Below, one piece after another: positions 43,721 through 52,772 of a DNA stretch of 64,000 bases. The notes beneath the pieces were generated by a model. That model saw only the letters and a list, made by a program, of their open reading frames with translations, did no database searches and had not been told where the DNA came from. Origin of the DNA: Alphaproteobacteria bacterium (GTDB lineage: Bacteria > Pseudomonadota > Alphaproteobacteria > Micropepsales > Micropepsaceae); NCBI GenBank assembly GCA_021325375.1, contig JAJPHG010000012.1, forward strand, positions 124,001-188,000, written 5' to 3'. Within the stretch, counting starts at the first letter, position 1; each line of letters starts with the position of its first letter. Both the position numbers and the translations under genes were made by a program.

Positions 43721-44461
43721 ATGGATAACACTCTTCTCGTCTCGCTCTCGCAGCAGCTTGCCGCGTACCAGTCGATGGACGTGATCGCGAACAATATCGC
43801 GAACCTGTCGACGCCCGGCTTCCGCCGCGAGGAGCAGACCTTCCACGAATATGTCGAGCAATTGCCGCCCGAGGACGGACAAAGCGCCGGCCAGTCGCTG
43901 AGCTTCGTGCAGGACGGCGGCATCGTGCGCGACATGAGCGAGGGTCCGATGCGCGCGACCGGCGCGCCCTTCGATCTGGCGCTGCACGGCAAGGGCTTCT
44001 TCGTCGTGCAGACCGCGAACGGCGAGCGCTACACGCGCAACGGCCACTTCTCGCTCGACCCGTCCGGCCAGATCGTCGACGATGCGGGCGACGCGCTGCA
44101 GGGCGACGGCGGCGCGATCACCATCAACACCGACGACGGCGACATCCATATCGGCGCCGACGGCACGCTGTCGGGAAAGAACGGACAGCTCGCCAAGCTG
44201 CGCGTCGCCGCCTTCGCCGACGAGACCTCGCTGACCAAGGACGGCGGCAGCCTCTATTCGGCAGCCGGTGCGCCCAGCGAGGCGACGGGCGCGGAGATCC
44301 GCCAGGGCATGCTCGAGGAATCGAACGTCCAGCCCGTGGTCGAGATCTCGCGCATGGTCGAGGTGATGCGCTCTTACCAGGCCGTCGCCACCATGACCCA
44401 GTCCCAGCAAGACCTCATGCGCCAAGCGATCGACAAGCTTGGCTCGACACCGTCCAGTTAA
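43721..44461 (+). CDS. flgF: Flagellar proximal rod protein FlgF
   Basis: 246 residues starting MDNTLLVSLSQQLAAYQSMD. The rod/hook N-terminal motif is VIANNIANLSTPGFRRE, and the C-terminal FlgG-like motif is EISRMVEVMRSYQA. The start at 43721 lies after the sigma-54 promoter; upstream in-frame codons fall within it. It is followed 12 bases later by flgG. Confidence 0.93.
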   Translation: MDNTLLVSLSQQLAAYQSMDVIANNIANLSTPGFRREEQTFHEYVEQLPPEDGQSAGQSLSFVQDGGIVRDMSEGPMRATGAPFDLALHGKGFFVVQTANGERYTRNGHFSLDPSGQIVDDAGDALQGDGGAITINTDDGDIHIGADGTLSGKNGQLAKLRVAAFADETSLTKDGGSLYSAAGAPSEATGAEIRQGMLEESNVQPVVEISRMVEVMRSYQAVATMTQSQQDLMRQAIDKLGSTPSS

Positions 44462-44473
44462 GGAGCAACAGCC

Positions 44474-45265
44474 ATGCGAGCCCTGAGCATCGCGGCGACC
44501 GGAATGCTGGCCCAGCAGACCAACGTCGAAGTCATCGCCAACAACCTGGCGAACATGAACACCACCGCCTACAAGGAGCAGCACGCCGCGTTCGAGGATC
44601 TGCTCTATCAGAACGTCGAGCAGCCCGGCTCGCAGTCATCGGATTCCGGCACCTTGCTGCCGAGCGGCATCCAGCTCGGCGCGGGCGTGAAGACGGCGGC
44701 CGTCTACCGCATCAACAGCCAGGGCGCGATGACCCAGACGTCGAACCCTTACGACCTCGCGATCAACGGCGCGGGCTATTTCCACGTCACCATGCCCGAC
44801 GGCACCGACGCCTATACGCGCGCCGGCAATTTCGCGCTTTCGCCCGAAGGCCAGATCGTGACGCAGGACGGCTATGTCGTGGCGCCCGGAATCGCGGTGC
44901 CCGCCAATGCGACCGCGATCACCATCAACGCCCAAGGCCAGGTGCAGGCGACGATACCCGGCCAGACCGCGCCGCAGACCGTCGGCCAGTTCGAGCTCAC
45001 GCGTTTCCCCAACGAGGGTGGCCTCAGCATGGTCGGCAGCAACCTGCTCACCGAGACGCCGGCTTCGGGCTCGCCGCAGTCCGCGGTTCCGGGATCGCCC
45101 GGCTACGGCACGATCCAGCAGGGCTTCCTCGAAGCCGCGAACGTCAATGCGGTGGAAGAGATGACCTCGCTGATCACGGCGCAGCGCGCCTATGAGATGA
45201 ACTCCAAGGTCATCACCGCGGCGGACCAGATGCTGCAGGAGACCTCGCAGCTGGCAGGGACGTAA
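44474..45265 (+). CDS. flgG: Flagellar distal rod protein FlgG
   Basis: 263 residues, the usual FlgG length. MRALSIAATGMLAQQTNVEV, IANNLANMNTTAYKEQ, GYFHVTMPDGTDAYTRAGNF (central) and the C-terminal SLITAQRAYEMNSKVI are all FlgG signatures. AGGAGC precedes the ATG. Confidence 0.96.
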   Translation: MRALSIAATGMLAQQTNVEVIANNLANMNTTAYKEQHAAFEDLLYQNVEQPGSQSSDSGTLLPSGIQLGAGVKTAAVYRINSQGAMTQTSNPYDLAINGAGYFHVTMPDGTDAYTRAGNFALSPEGQIVTQDGYVVAPGIAVPANATAITINAQGQVQATIPGQTAPQTVGQFELTRFPNEGGLSMVGSNLLTETPASGSPQSAVPGSPGYGTIQQGFLEAANVNAVEEMTSLITAQRAYEMNSKVITAADQMLQETSQLAGT

Positions 45266-45268
45266 GCC

Positions 45269-45787
45269 ATGAAAGCGATCTTCCTCTTCGTCATAGCGCT
45301 CATGATGGCCTATCCGGCCTTCGCGGATTCCGGTGTGCGCATCGTCGTGCCGGCGCGCGACATCGCCCGCGGCGACACGATCGCGGAATCCGATCTCTCC
45401 TATGTCTTCGTCGAGCCCTCCAACGTGATGTCCGGCACGGCGACGAGCATGGACGCGCTCATCGGCATGCAGACGCGCCGCGTGCTGCGCGCCGGCGAAA
45501 GCGTGCGCAACGACGACGTGCGCCATCCGATCCTGGTCAGCAAAGGCTCGACCGTGACCATGACCTTCGAGGTCCCCGGCGTGCAGCTCACCGCGACCGG
45601 CAAGGCGATGAGCGAAGGCGGCCTCGGCGAGAACGTGACGGTGCTCAATCCCGTCTCCTTCCGCCAGATCACCGCAATCGTCACCGGCCAGGGCACGGTC
45701 AAAGCCGAAGCCGGCATGGGTGCGACCGTCTCGCCGCGCATGGCCAGCATCACGCGGCGCACGCCGGTCGTCGTCACCAGCAATTGA
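45269..45787 (+). CDS. flgA: Flagellar P-ring assembly chaperone FlgA
   Basis: 172 residues. Signal peptide (AIFLFVIALMMAYPAFA) then a SAF-like domain: VVPARDIARGDTIAESDLSY and RRVLRAGESVRNDDV. It helps FlgI polymerise in the periplasm. It starts 3 bases after the flgG stop. Confidence 0.9.
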   Translation: MKAIFLFVIALMMAYPAFADSGVRIVVPARDIARGDTIAESDLSYVFVEPSNVMSGTATSMDALIGMQTRRVLRAGESVRNDDVRHPILVSKGSTVTMTFEVPGVQLTATGKAMSEGGLGENVTVLNPVSFRQITAIVTGQGTVKAEAGMGATVSPRMASITRRTPVVVTSN

Positions 45788-45798
45788 GGAACAGGAAT

Positions 45799-46518
45799 AT
45801 GAAGGCGTTGAAATCGGTTCTGCTGCTCGGCGCGGTCGCGGGCCTGTCGGCATGCTCGGCGGTCGACCGCATCAAGGAGATCGACGGCGGGCCCAAGCTC
45901 GCGCCGATCAGCAATCCCACGCCGCAGCTTCCCCAGCTTCCGATGCCGGCGGCGCCGACCGAGCCGCGCGGCGCGAGCTCCTTGTGGCAACCGGGATCGC
46001 GCAGCTTCTTCCACGACCCGCGCGCCAGCCGCGTCGGCGACATCATCACCGTGAACGTCTCGGTCGCCGATGCCGCCAAGCTGTCGAACACGACCAGCCG
46101 CGCGCGCACCAATACCGAGAACGCGAACATGACGAATTTCTTCGGTCTCGAGACGGCATTGCCCTCGAGCATGAATCCCGCGAGCCTCGTCAACATGGGC
46201 TCGGCCAATTCCAATGTCGGCGCCGGCTCGATCGACCGTTCGGAAACCGTGAGCCTGACGCTCGCGGCCTTGGTGACCCAGGTCCTGCCCAACGGCAACC
46301 TCGTGATCGGCGGCCATCAGCAGATGAAGGTGAACGCCGAGCTGCGCGACCTCACCGTCACCGGCATCGTGCGCACCGAGGACATCACCAGCGCCAACAC
46401 CGTCGATCTCTCGCAGATCGCAGAGGCCCGCATCGCCTATGGCGGCCAGGGCACGACCAGCGACGTCCAGACGCCGCGCTACGGCAGCCAGCTGTTCGAC
46501 ATCTTAATGCCTTGGTGA
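45799..46518 (+). CDS. flgH: Flagellar L-ring lipoprotein FlgH
   Basis: 239 residues. Lipobox LSAC at ~20 predicts outer-membrane lipidation. SLWQPGSRSFFHDPRASRVG, DIITVNVSV, LPNGNLVIGGHQQMKVN and RIAYGGQGTTSDVQTPRYGS mark FlgH. ATG at 45799 lies after AACAGGAAT. Last gene of flgF-flgG-flgA-flgH. Confidence 0.95.
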   Translation: MKALKSVLLLGAVAGLSACSAVDRIKEIDGGPKLAPISNPTPQLPQLPMPAAPTEPRGASSLWQPGSRSFFHDPRASRVGDIITVNVSVADAAKLSNTTSRARTNTENANMTNFFGLETALPSSMNPASLVNMGSANSNVGAGSIDRSETVSLTLAALVTQVLPNGNLVIGGHQQMKVNAELRDLTVTGIVRTEDITSANTVDLSQIAEARIAYGGQGTTSDVQTPRYGSQLFDILMPW

Positions 46519-46584
46519 CGCCGGGCTGCGATACTGGACTTCAGATGAACGCGCCGCCTTTGGTGGGCGGAGGGGCTATAAGGA

Positions 46585-46620
46585 AACGGCCGGGCGCAAA
46601 GACCCGGCCGTTTTCGTTTT
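46585..46620 (+). terminator. Rho-independent terminator after flgH
   Basis: AACGGCCGGG, 8-nt loop, CCCGGCCGTT, then TTTTCGTTTT. It ends the flgFGAH operon. Confidence 0.87.
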
Positions 46621-46629
46621 CCCAAAGCT

Positions 46630-46747
46630 GTCATCCCGGCCAAGCGATGGTCCGTAGCGACAGCGTACGGACGCATCGCGCAGGGCCGGGACCCAGGGCG
46701 CAGCGTCTCAGTGGGTCCCGGCACTCGCTGCGCTCGGCCGGGATGAC
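46630..46747. repeat. Palindromic intergenic element with covarying hairpin, copy E
   Basis: 118 bp with ends GTCATCCCGGCC and GGCCGGGATGAC. It contains a 23-nt hairpin at 46650-46672 whose reverse complement has the CGCTGTCGC centre with stem GTCCGTA/TACGGAC, a third stem variant of the family at 8320 and 20334. Confidence 0.78.
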
Positions 46748-46773
46748 ACCTTTGACCAAGGCAGCACCGCTGC

Positions 46774-47190
46774 TCAATCGTCCCGATACACCTTCTCGCG
46801 GCGCTCGTGGCGTTCCTGGGCTTCGATCGACAAGGTCGCGATCGGGCGGGCGTCGAGGCGCTTCAAGGAGATCGGATCGCCCGTCTCCTCGCAGAATCCG
46901 TAGGTCCCGTCCTCCAGACGGCGCAGCGCCGAGTCGATCTTGGCGATCAGCTTGCGCTGGCGGTCGCGGGTGCGCAGCTCGAGCTGGCGCTCGGCCTCGG
47001 TCGAGGCACGGTCGGCGAGATCGGCATGCGGCACCGTCTCGGCCTGCAGGTTCTGGATGGTCTCGCGGCTCTCGCGAAGGATCTCGTCTTTCCAGGAATT
47101 GAGCTTGCGCCGGAAGTATTCGCGCTGGCGCTCATTCATAAAGGGTTCGCTTTCCGACGGCCTGTAGTTGGCCGGGAGTTGGATGCCCAT
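46774..47190 (-). CDS. dksA: RNA polymerase-binding transcription factor DksA
   Basis: 138 residues. It binds RNA polymerase with ppGpp in the stringent response. Coiled-coil arms (QREYFRRKLNSWKDEILRES; ERQLELRTRDRQRKLIAKID) flank the tip region ADLADRAS. The C-terminal finger reads YGFCEETGDPISLKRLDARP, with a single Cys rather than four, as commonly seen in alphaproteobacterial DksA. It ends EKVYRDD. ATG at 47190. Confidence 0.93.
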   Translation of the reverse strand: MGIQLPANYRPSESEPFMNERQREYFRRKLNSWKDEILRESRETIQNLQAETVPHADLADRASTEAERQLELRTRDRQRKLIAKIDSALRRLEDGTYGFCEETGDPISLKRLDARPIATLSIEAQERHERREKVYRDD

Positions 47191-47309
47191 GCACTGCCTC
47201 GACAGGGTTACGCGCCTCAGACGGGCGGGGGTTATATAGGCGTGAGCCGCCCCCCGCAATCATCTTTCTGCGACACGGCTAATAGCGAAATCACTTTCCT
47301 GTCAGTAAC

Positions 47310-47972
47310 TTAGCCCCTGACCGTGCCGCGCCCCCAATCGACCAGGCCGGCCAGAAGGCCAAGAACGCAATAGGCGGTGAGCGCGGTCAGGGCTTGCGCG
47401 GCCGGCGTGGCGGGCGGCGGCCCGAACGCGCCATAGAGTTCCACCACGCCCATCGCCGCCACGAAGACCCACAGGCCCGTATCGCCGAAGCGGGTGCGCG
47501 ACGGCACCGCGCGCGCATAGATCACCGCGCCCGCGACGAGGAGCGCGAGCTCCAGCGGCAGGCTGATCCATATCCAGCGCCACAACCCGAAACCGACTTT
47601 CATCTGGTCGTCGATCAGCGGCAGGTCCGGCATATGCACGACGAGATCGAGCAGCCAATGCGAGAACACCGCCGCCGCCAGCACCGCGAAAGCCGCCACG
47701 CGCCGTGTACGGACGATCATCGATCCCGCCGCGCCGAAGACGGCGGCGAGCGCGAGCGCGCCGATCAAGCCGTGCGTGAAGGGCATATAATACAGGTCCA
47801 AAGCGCTTGCCTGCGTGAACCCCGGCACGATGCGCACCTTCTCCACGCCCAGCAGCACAAGCGCGGACCAGCAGAAATCCAGCCACTGCACCGCCACGAA
47901 CAGAAGCCACAGCGGCAGTTGCCGGACCAGGGACTTGGCGGCGAGCGCGGGGCCGTAATGTCCGATGAACAT
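47310..47972 (-). CDS. Multi-pass membrane protein, possibly YdjM/DUF457-type hydrolase
   Basis: 220 residues with about five hydrophobic segments. YYMPFTHGLIGALAL and FSHWLLDLVVHMPDLPL carry His/Asp residues in the style of YdjM-type membrane-bound metal-dependent hydrolases. Function unknown. It forms a pair with the DUF4260 gene 9 bases upstream. Confidence 0.65.
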   Translation of the reverse strand: MFIGHYGPALAAKSLVRQLPLWLLFVAVQWLDFCWSALVLLGVEKVRIVPGFTQASALDLYYMPFTHGLIGALALAAVFGAAGSMIVRTRRVAAFAVLAAAVFSHWLLDLVVHMPDLPLIDDQMKVGFGLWRWIWISLPLELALLVAGAVIYARAVPSRTRFGDTGLWVFVAAMGVVELYGAFGPPPATPAAQALTALTAYCVLGLLAGLVDWGRGTVRG

Positions 47973-47981
47973 CGTCGTCTC

Positions 47982-48365
47982 CTATGGTGCGCGGCCGATG
48001 CGGCCCAGATGGGTGTCGGCGAACGCAGATGGATATTTGAGGCCGTAGCCGAGCGCGCGGTCGAAGCCCACATGCGCCAGCCAGATCAGCGCGACCGGTG
48101 CCGCCATCGGCGCGAAGACGCCGGCGCTCAAAAGCACGAGCGGGCCGATGGTCGAATGCATCGCGTTGTAGGCGAGGGCGCTGGCGCGGGGCCCGAACAG
48201 ATAGGCCGCGAAGCTCAGATCGGGGACAAGGAAGAGCTCCGCGAACAGAAGCCATTCGCCTTGAAGGCGAGCATAGAGGGCCACGCTCACGGCCAGCAGC
48301 ATCAGCCCTTCCAGCCGCAAGATGCTTCGTACACCGCCGAAAACCCGTCCGTTCGCCCGTTCCAT
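47982..48365 (-). CDS. DUF4260 family membrane protein
   Basis: 127 residues, about four hydrophobic segments: LRLEGLMLLAVSVALYARL, FAELFLVPDLSFAAYLFGPR, YNAMHSTIGPLVLL, then LIWLAHVGFDRALGYGLKYP and ADTHLGRIG. This motif order matches DUF4260. ATG at 48365 faces the divergent LysR gene, 70 bases away, which probably controls the pair. Confidence 0.8.
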   Translation of the reverse strand: MERANGRVFGGVRSILRLEGLMLLAVSVALYARLQGEWLLFAELFLVPDLSFAAYLFGPRASALAYNAMHSTIGPLVLLSAGVFAPMAAPVALIWLAHVGFDRALGYGLKYPSAFADTHLGRIGRAP

Positions 48366-48435
48366 GGGGCTGAGATAACCCCTGCTCAGCCAAACGTGAA
48401 TTGTCGATGGGCGTCTGTTCGGCATACAAAAATGC

Positions 48436-49326
48436 ATGGATGGCGCGGCCACCTGGGATCTGTACCGCTCGTTTCTGGGCGTGATGCGCCTCGGCAGCCT
48501 CTCCGCCGCGGCGCGCGAGCTCGGCCTCACCCAGCCCACGCTCGGCCGCCATATCGGCGCGCTCGAGACGTCGCTGGGCACCAGCCTGTTCGCGCGTTCG
48601 CGCCACGGCCTCGCGCCGACGCCGGTGGCGCTCGCGCTGGTGCCGCATGCCGAGGCGATGGAGGCGGCCGCCGCCGCTCTCAAGCGCGCGGCCTCGGGCG
48701 AAGCGGACGAACCCGCGGGCGCGGTGCGCCTCACCGCCAGCAATTTCATCGGCGCGGAAGTCTTGCCCTTCATCCTCGCCGAGTTCCGCGAGCGTCATCC
48801 CGCCATCGCGCTCGAGCTGGTGCTCAGCGACCGCACCCAGGATCTGTCGCGGCGCGACGCCGACATCGCGGTGCGCATGATCCGCCCGTCCCAAAAGGCG
48901 TTGGTCGCCAAGCGGCTGGGCCAGGTGCGCATCGGCCTCTATGCCCATCGCCGCTACATCGCGCGCCGCGGCGTGCCGCGCAGCCTCGACGACCTCGCCG
49001 GCCACGACATCATCGGCTTCGACCGCGACAGCTCGGCGTTGCGCGCTCTGGGGCAAGGTCTGCCCATCACGCGCGAGATGTTCGCGTTGCGCACGGATGA
49101 CAGCGCGGCCCAGCTCGCGGCGCTGTGCGCGGGCTTCGGGATCGGCGCCTGCCAGGCGGGCGTCGCCGCGCGCAATCCGGACCTGGTTCCCGTGCTCGCC
49201 GGGACGGTGGGATTCAAGCTGGAAATGTGGCTGGTGATGCACGAGGACCTGAAGGGCAGCCGCCGGGTCAGGCTGCTTTTCGATCATCTGGCCGCCGCCT
49301 TGAAGGCCTATGCCGCAGCCGGCTAG
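48436..49326 (+). CDS. LysR-family transcriptional regulator
   Basis: 296 residues. The N-terminal winged helix-turn-helix is SLSAAARELGLTQPTLGRHI; the substrate-binding region starts near residue 90 (GAVRLTASNFIGAEVLPFIL). It is divergent from the DUF4260/YdjM-like pair, the usual place for a LysR gene relative to its target. Ligand unknown. Confidence 0.9.
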   Translation: MDGAATWDLYRSFLGVMRLGSLSAAARELGLTQPTLGRHIGALETSLGTSLFARSRHGLAPTPVALALVPHAEAMEAAAAALKRAASGEADEPAGAVRLTASNFIGAEVLPFILAEFRERHPAIALELVLSDRTQDLSRRDADIAVRMIRPSQKALVAKRLGQVRIGLYAHRRYIARRGVPRSLDDLAGHDIIGFDRDSSALRALGQGLPITREMFALRTDDSAAQLAALCAGFGIGACQAGVAARNPDLVPVLAGTVGFKLEMWLVMHEDLKGSRRVRLLFDHLAAALKAYAAAG

Positions 49327-49378
49327 AGGGGGTGGACAGCCCACGGGCGATGGCCTATATCCGCGCACCCTTTGGTGC

Positions 49379-49455
<77 letters not shown>

Positions 49456-49515
49456 AAATACCAACAAAATCAACGGTCGATTTTGAAATTGACCCTCTTT
49501 TGTTCTCCCAGTATT

Positions 49516-49587
49516 CTAACACACAGCTAGCACAAACCGTGCGGCCTTCAGGTTTGGAAGCCGTTTTGTGTGTTAGGAGTGTGCTAG
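49516..49587. promoter_or_regulatory. Four CTARCACA sites in two inverted pairs upstream of the integrase
   Basis: CTAACACAC at 49516, CTAGCACAA at 49527, and on the other strand GTGTGTTAG at 49568 and GTGTGCTAG at 49579. Within each pair the sites are 11 bp apart. They lie between the tRNA end and the integrase start, where arm-type integrase sites or an autoregulatory operator would be expected. Confidence 0.55.
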
Positions 49588-49600
49588 CGAGGGAGGACAT

Positions 49601-50965
49601 ATGCCTTCGCACGAAATCCTCGGCGGCAAGGCCCAGGTCTATAAACGTGACCGCAGCCCGTACTGGCAATGCTCGGCCTCGATCGACGGCAGGCAGTATC
49701 GAACGAGCACCAAGCGAGACAACCTGCCCCAGGCGGAGGAGTTCGCCGAGGACTGGTATCTCGAATTGCGCGGCAAGTGGCGCGCCGGTCTGCTCGAAGC
49801 CGCGCCGAAGAAGAAGGACGAGAAATCCTTCCGCGAGGCGGCAGATCAGTTTCTCAAAGAGTACGAAGTCATCACCGAGCACCAGCGCAGCCCCGCATGG
49901 GTCAAGGGCCATCGACTGCGGCTGGACCTGCATCTGTTGCCGTTCTTCCGTGACATGGGCCTCTCCGAGATAAACGCCGGCACGGTGCAGCAGTATCGGC
50001 TGTGGCGCGTCGAGCAATCGAAGAAGCGCGCCGAGGCAGCAGCCGAACGTGCCGCGCGCAAGAAGGCGGAGCTTGGCAAGAAATACAAGGGCCGCGACCC
50101 CGACGAGATCAGGAAGGCCAAGCCGCCGTCGCGCAGCACGCTGCACGACGAAGTTGTTACGCTGCGCCTCGCGCTCAAGACCGCGATCCGCCACAAATGG
50201 CTTGAGCATCTTCCCGACCTCTCGCCGCCCTACAAGACCCAAGGCAAGATCGTTCATCGCCCGTGGTTCACGCTTGAGGAATACAAGAAGCTCTACAAGA
50301 CCTCCGGCGACTACGCCCGCGATCCCGGTCAGGAGCGCTATCACTGGGACGCGGAGCAGGTGCACGATTACATCCTGTTCCTCGGCAACACCGGCCTGCG
50401 TCCCGACGAAGCGCTGAACCTGCAATTTCGTGATGTGAAGATGGTCAAGGACGAGGATAGCGGTCAGCTCATCCTCGAAATCGAAGTGCGCGGCAAGCGC
50501 GGCGTCGGCTTCTGCAAGAGCATGCCCGGCGGCGTGAAAGTCTTTCAACGCCTGCTCAATCGCCCGAAGTGGGAGCCGCAGGGCCGCGCGCCGAGAACCA
50601 AGAAGGAAAGAGAAGCTGCTGCCGCTTTGGAGCCGAAGGCTCCGCGTCTGCCGCAGCCCACCGACCTCTTGTTCCCCGGCGAGCATAAGCGGTTGTTCAA
50701 CGGCATCCTTGCGCGCGCCGGTCTCAAATACGACCGCGACGGCAATCGTCGCACCGCCTACAGCCTGCGCCACACCTATATCTGTCTGCGCCTCATGGAC
50801 GGCGCCGACATCTATCAGATCGCCAAGAACTGCCGCACCAGCGTCGAGATGATCCAGAAATTCTACGCCGCTCACCTCAAGAACACGCTCGACGCCTCCA
50901 ACATCAACAAGCGCAAGCCGCGCAAGCGCGGTGAGAAAGCCCCGCCGCAGGAGCGCGCCGAGTAG
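49601..50965 (+). CDS. Tyrosine-type site-specific integrase of the element
   Basis: 454 residues. N-terminal arm-binding/SAM-like region (~1-120), a charged helical insert (~150-180), and a catalytic domain: Arg in GNTGLRPDEALNL, the RH box in YSLRHTYICLRL and Tyr in EMIQKFYAAHLKN. GAGGGAGG lies just before the ATG. It sits next to the tRNA-fMet gene and so is the enzyme that inserted the element there. Confidence 0.9.
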   Translation: MPSHEILGGKAQVYKRDRSPYWQCSASIDGRQYRTSTKRDNLPQAEEFAEDWYLELRGKWRAGLLEAAPKKKDEKSFREAADQFLKEYEVITEHQRSPAWVKGHRLRLDLHLLPFFRDMGLSEINAGTVQQYRLWRVEQSKKRAEAAAERAARKKAELGKKYKGRDPDEIRKAKPPSRSTLHDEVVTLRLALKTAIRHKWLEHLPDLSPPYKTQGKIVHRPWFTLEEYKKLYKTSGDYARDPGQERYHWDAEQVHDYILFLGNTGLRPDEALNLQFRDVKMVKDEDSGQLILEIEVRGKRGVGFCKSMPGGVKVFQRLLNRPKWEPQGRAPRTKKEREAAAALEPKAPRLPQPTDLLFPGEHKRLFNGILARAGLKYDRDGNRRTAYSLRHTYICLRLMDGADIYQIAKNCRTSVEMIQKFYAAHLKNTLDASNINKRKPRKRGEKAPPQERAE

Positions 50966-51402
50966 CGCCGGTCCTGGCGCGATTTCCGATTTTGAAGGGA
51001 ACCCTCGCGAGTTCCCCAACGATACGCCCGCCGGATCGTAGCGTAAGCGCCGCTAGCCGAGCGCGTCGCCCGTGGTCCACCCACGCCTTTGCAGGAAAAT
51101 CCGCGCCTCCGGCGCGTGCGAGATCATCCTTTGTCCGCGCATCTGTGCGGAAGCGTCACGACACCCTGTCCTCCGGCGAAGCCGCGCCCAACGACGCAGC
51201 CTCTCTATCTCCCGCCGACCTGCCGAAGCGCGCACGCCCGTCAAGGCCGCTCGCTTCCTTCCCCCGGATCGAGTCCGGGGTTCGTGCAGCTCAAGCGCCT
51301 TCGGTGACTTCGTCAGCCTGTGACGGCCGCGCTTATTCGCTTCGGCCTGGGGCGGGCATCGAGGCCGCGATTGGCGCGGACTCAGTGCCGAAAGGACGAG
51401 CG
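50966..51402. other. 437-bp gene-free leader before the DUF3768 gene
   Basis: No frame with convincing protein character, although the stretch is GC-rich and open in several frames. Small inverted motifs such as CCCCGGATCGAGTCCGGGG (51254-51272 area) are present. It may hold the promoter and a structured leader. Confidence 0.35.
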
Positions 51403-51735
51403 ATGACTTCCGCCCGCACATTGAAAATCCGCGAATTGAATGATGCTCTGCGCTCCTCGCTTACGGGAGGCGAGGGATATTTCACCGCTGAGGCGGTGGG
51501 GATGGGTCCCGACTTCATGGTCGATGCGCTTGCCGCCGTGCGCGGCTTCGACGCCTTCACCGTCGCCAACGATCCTTACGGCGAGCATGACTTCGGCTGC
51601 GTCGCCGTTCACGAGGAGAAGGTCATCTGGAAAATCGACTACTACGACCCGACGCTCTGCTACGGCTCCAACGATCCCGCCGATCCGGCGCAGACCACGC
51701 GCGTCATCACGATCATGCTGGCGCATGAGTATTAG
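51403..51735 (+). CDS. DUF3768 family protein
   Basis: 110 residues: IRELNDALRSSL, GYFTAEAVGMGPDFMVDALA and FGCVAVHEEKVIWKIDYYDP match the DUF3768 style of short proteins common on alphaproteobacterial plasmids and integrative elements. AAAGGACGAG precedes the ATG at 51403. Function unknown. It converges on the XRE regulator gene. Confidence 0.75.
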   Translation: MTSARTLKIRELNDALRSSLTGGEGYFTAEAVGMGPDFMVDALAAVRGFDAFTVANDPYGEHDFGCVAVHEEKVIWKIDYYDPTLCYGSNDPADPAQTTRVITIMLAHEY

Positions 51736-51757
51736 GGCCAGCAGGTTTTTCTCGATC

Positions 51758-52528
51758 TCACGAAAGCGCTAGTTCTGAGATGTCATCGAAGCTGTGATTA
51801 GCCAACTCGGCGCTGCGTCGATCTACCATCACCGCGCGGCGCTTGGCGGCGGCTGGGTCTGTCCTTCTGGAAGAAATGCAAACAAGCGCAATCTTCCATT
51901 CGGGAAATCCCGGCTGTGGCGCGTTCATTACGCCCGCCGAAACCACGTATCCGAGACGGCCGATGCCCGCCACGCATTCCAGAATGCTCGCATACAGTTG
52001 GCGGCGCGGAACATGATCCGCCGTCCGCGACTGGCCGGATTCAGTCAAAACAAAAGCCGCAACGTCCAGCCACTCAAGGAGATTGGCCACGGAAGGCCTG
52101 ACGTCCTCTGGCACGTCCACCAGGTACGGCAAGTAGGAATGGCAATTCGCAAGCGCTCGCAATTGAGCTTGGGTGCGCAACGGCGCAACCTTTACCGATT
52201 CCAATTCGCTGAAGTATTTCCGAAGATTCGCTTCTGCCTTGTCCGGGGGCATGACTGGCCGGGGAGACGTAAAAGTATCGACGGGATAGCCAAAGGCTCT
52301 GGCTATGCCTTCAAGAGATTCTTTGGCTACACGCTCGCCCCGTTCGACGCGCTCCACCGTGGACAAGGACACATCGGCGACGGCGGCAAGCGCACCCTTC
52401 TTCCAGTGACGAAGTTCGCGAGCCCAACGAACATAGAACCCCACGACGGCTGGGTCGGGGATAACGGCCTCGCCGACCGCAGGAGGCGTCAGTTCCGTGA
52501 TTTTCTTCAGTAGGCGACCAATGCTCAT
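51758..52528 (-). CDS. XRE-family helix-turn-helix regulator
   Basis: 256 residues. The HTH lies at ~35-80 (ALAAVADVSLSTVERVERGE, then IARAFGYPVD). The C-terminal ~150 residues have no recognised domain; they could be a sensory or multimer part. ATG at 52528 follows AAAGGAG. Likely the element's own control protein, acting on the nearby small-gene operon or excision genes. Confidence 0.8.
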   Translation of the reverse strand: MSIGRLLKKITELTPPAVGEAVIPDPAVVGFYVRWARELRHWKKGALAAVADVSLSTVERVERGERVAKESLEGIARAFGYPVDTFTSPRPVMPPDKAEANLRKYFSELESVKVAPLRTQAQLRALANCHSYLPYLVDVPEDVRPSVANLLEWLDVAAFVLTESGQSRTADHVPRRQLYASILECVAGIGRLGYVVSAGVMNAPQPGFPEWKIALVCISSRRTDPAAAKRRAVMVDRRSAELANHSFDDISELALS

Positions 52529-52667
52529 GGCTAGCTCCTTTCATGTGAGCTTTGTGCCACGTCCTCGCCAGCCAAAGGAGGCCTAAAAGACCTTCAGCGC
52601 CTCCCGCTGCCAGCGCCGACCGAATCGCGCAGAGAATGATAAATGCGCTGAGATCGCCTGTCGCAAA

Positions 52668-52763
52668 TTACGGCGGCCTCTTAAATAGCCGGAGCAGCTT
52701 TGCGAGAGCCGTCAAGGCGGCGGCCAAGGCGTAGAACAACGACGCAATATCGGAGGTGGTCAT
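52668..52763 (-). CDS. 31-residue membrane peptide
   Basis: Starts MTTSDIASLFYALAAALTAL and ends RLFKRPP; one hydrophobic helix with a short basic tail. AGGAGG lies 5 bases before the ATG at 52763, an excellent ribosome binding site. It is the second gene of a small operon behind the 60-residue gene. Size and style fit a small holin-like, toxin-like or regulatory membrane peptide; none can be confirmed. Confidence 0.55.
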   Translation of the reverse strand: MTTSDIASLFYALAAALTALAKLLRLFKRPP

Positions 52764-52772
52764 TGCTGCCTC

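Noticed and set aside
46774..47190. Single-Cys finger of DksA as a sign of a broken gene
   Set aside because: Reduced zinc sites are ordinary in alphaproteobacterial DksA; length and the rest of the motifs are intact.
52552..52734. 60-codon plus-strand frame
   Set aside because: Weak start context and it overlaps the better-supported 31-residue gene on the other strand.
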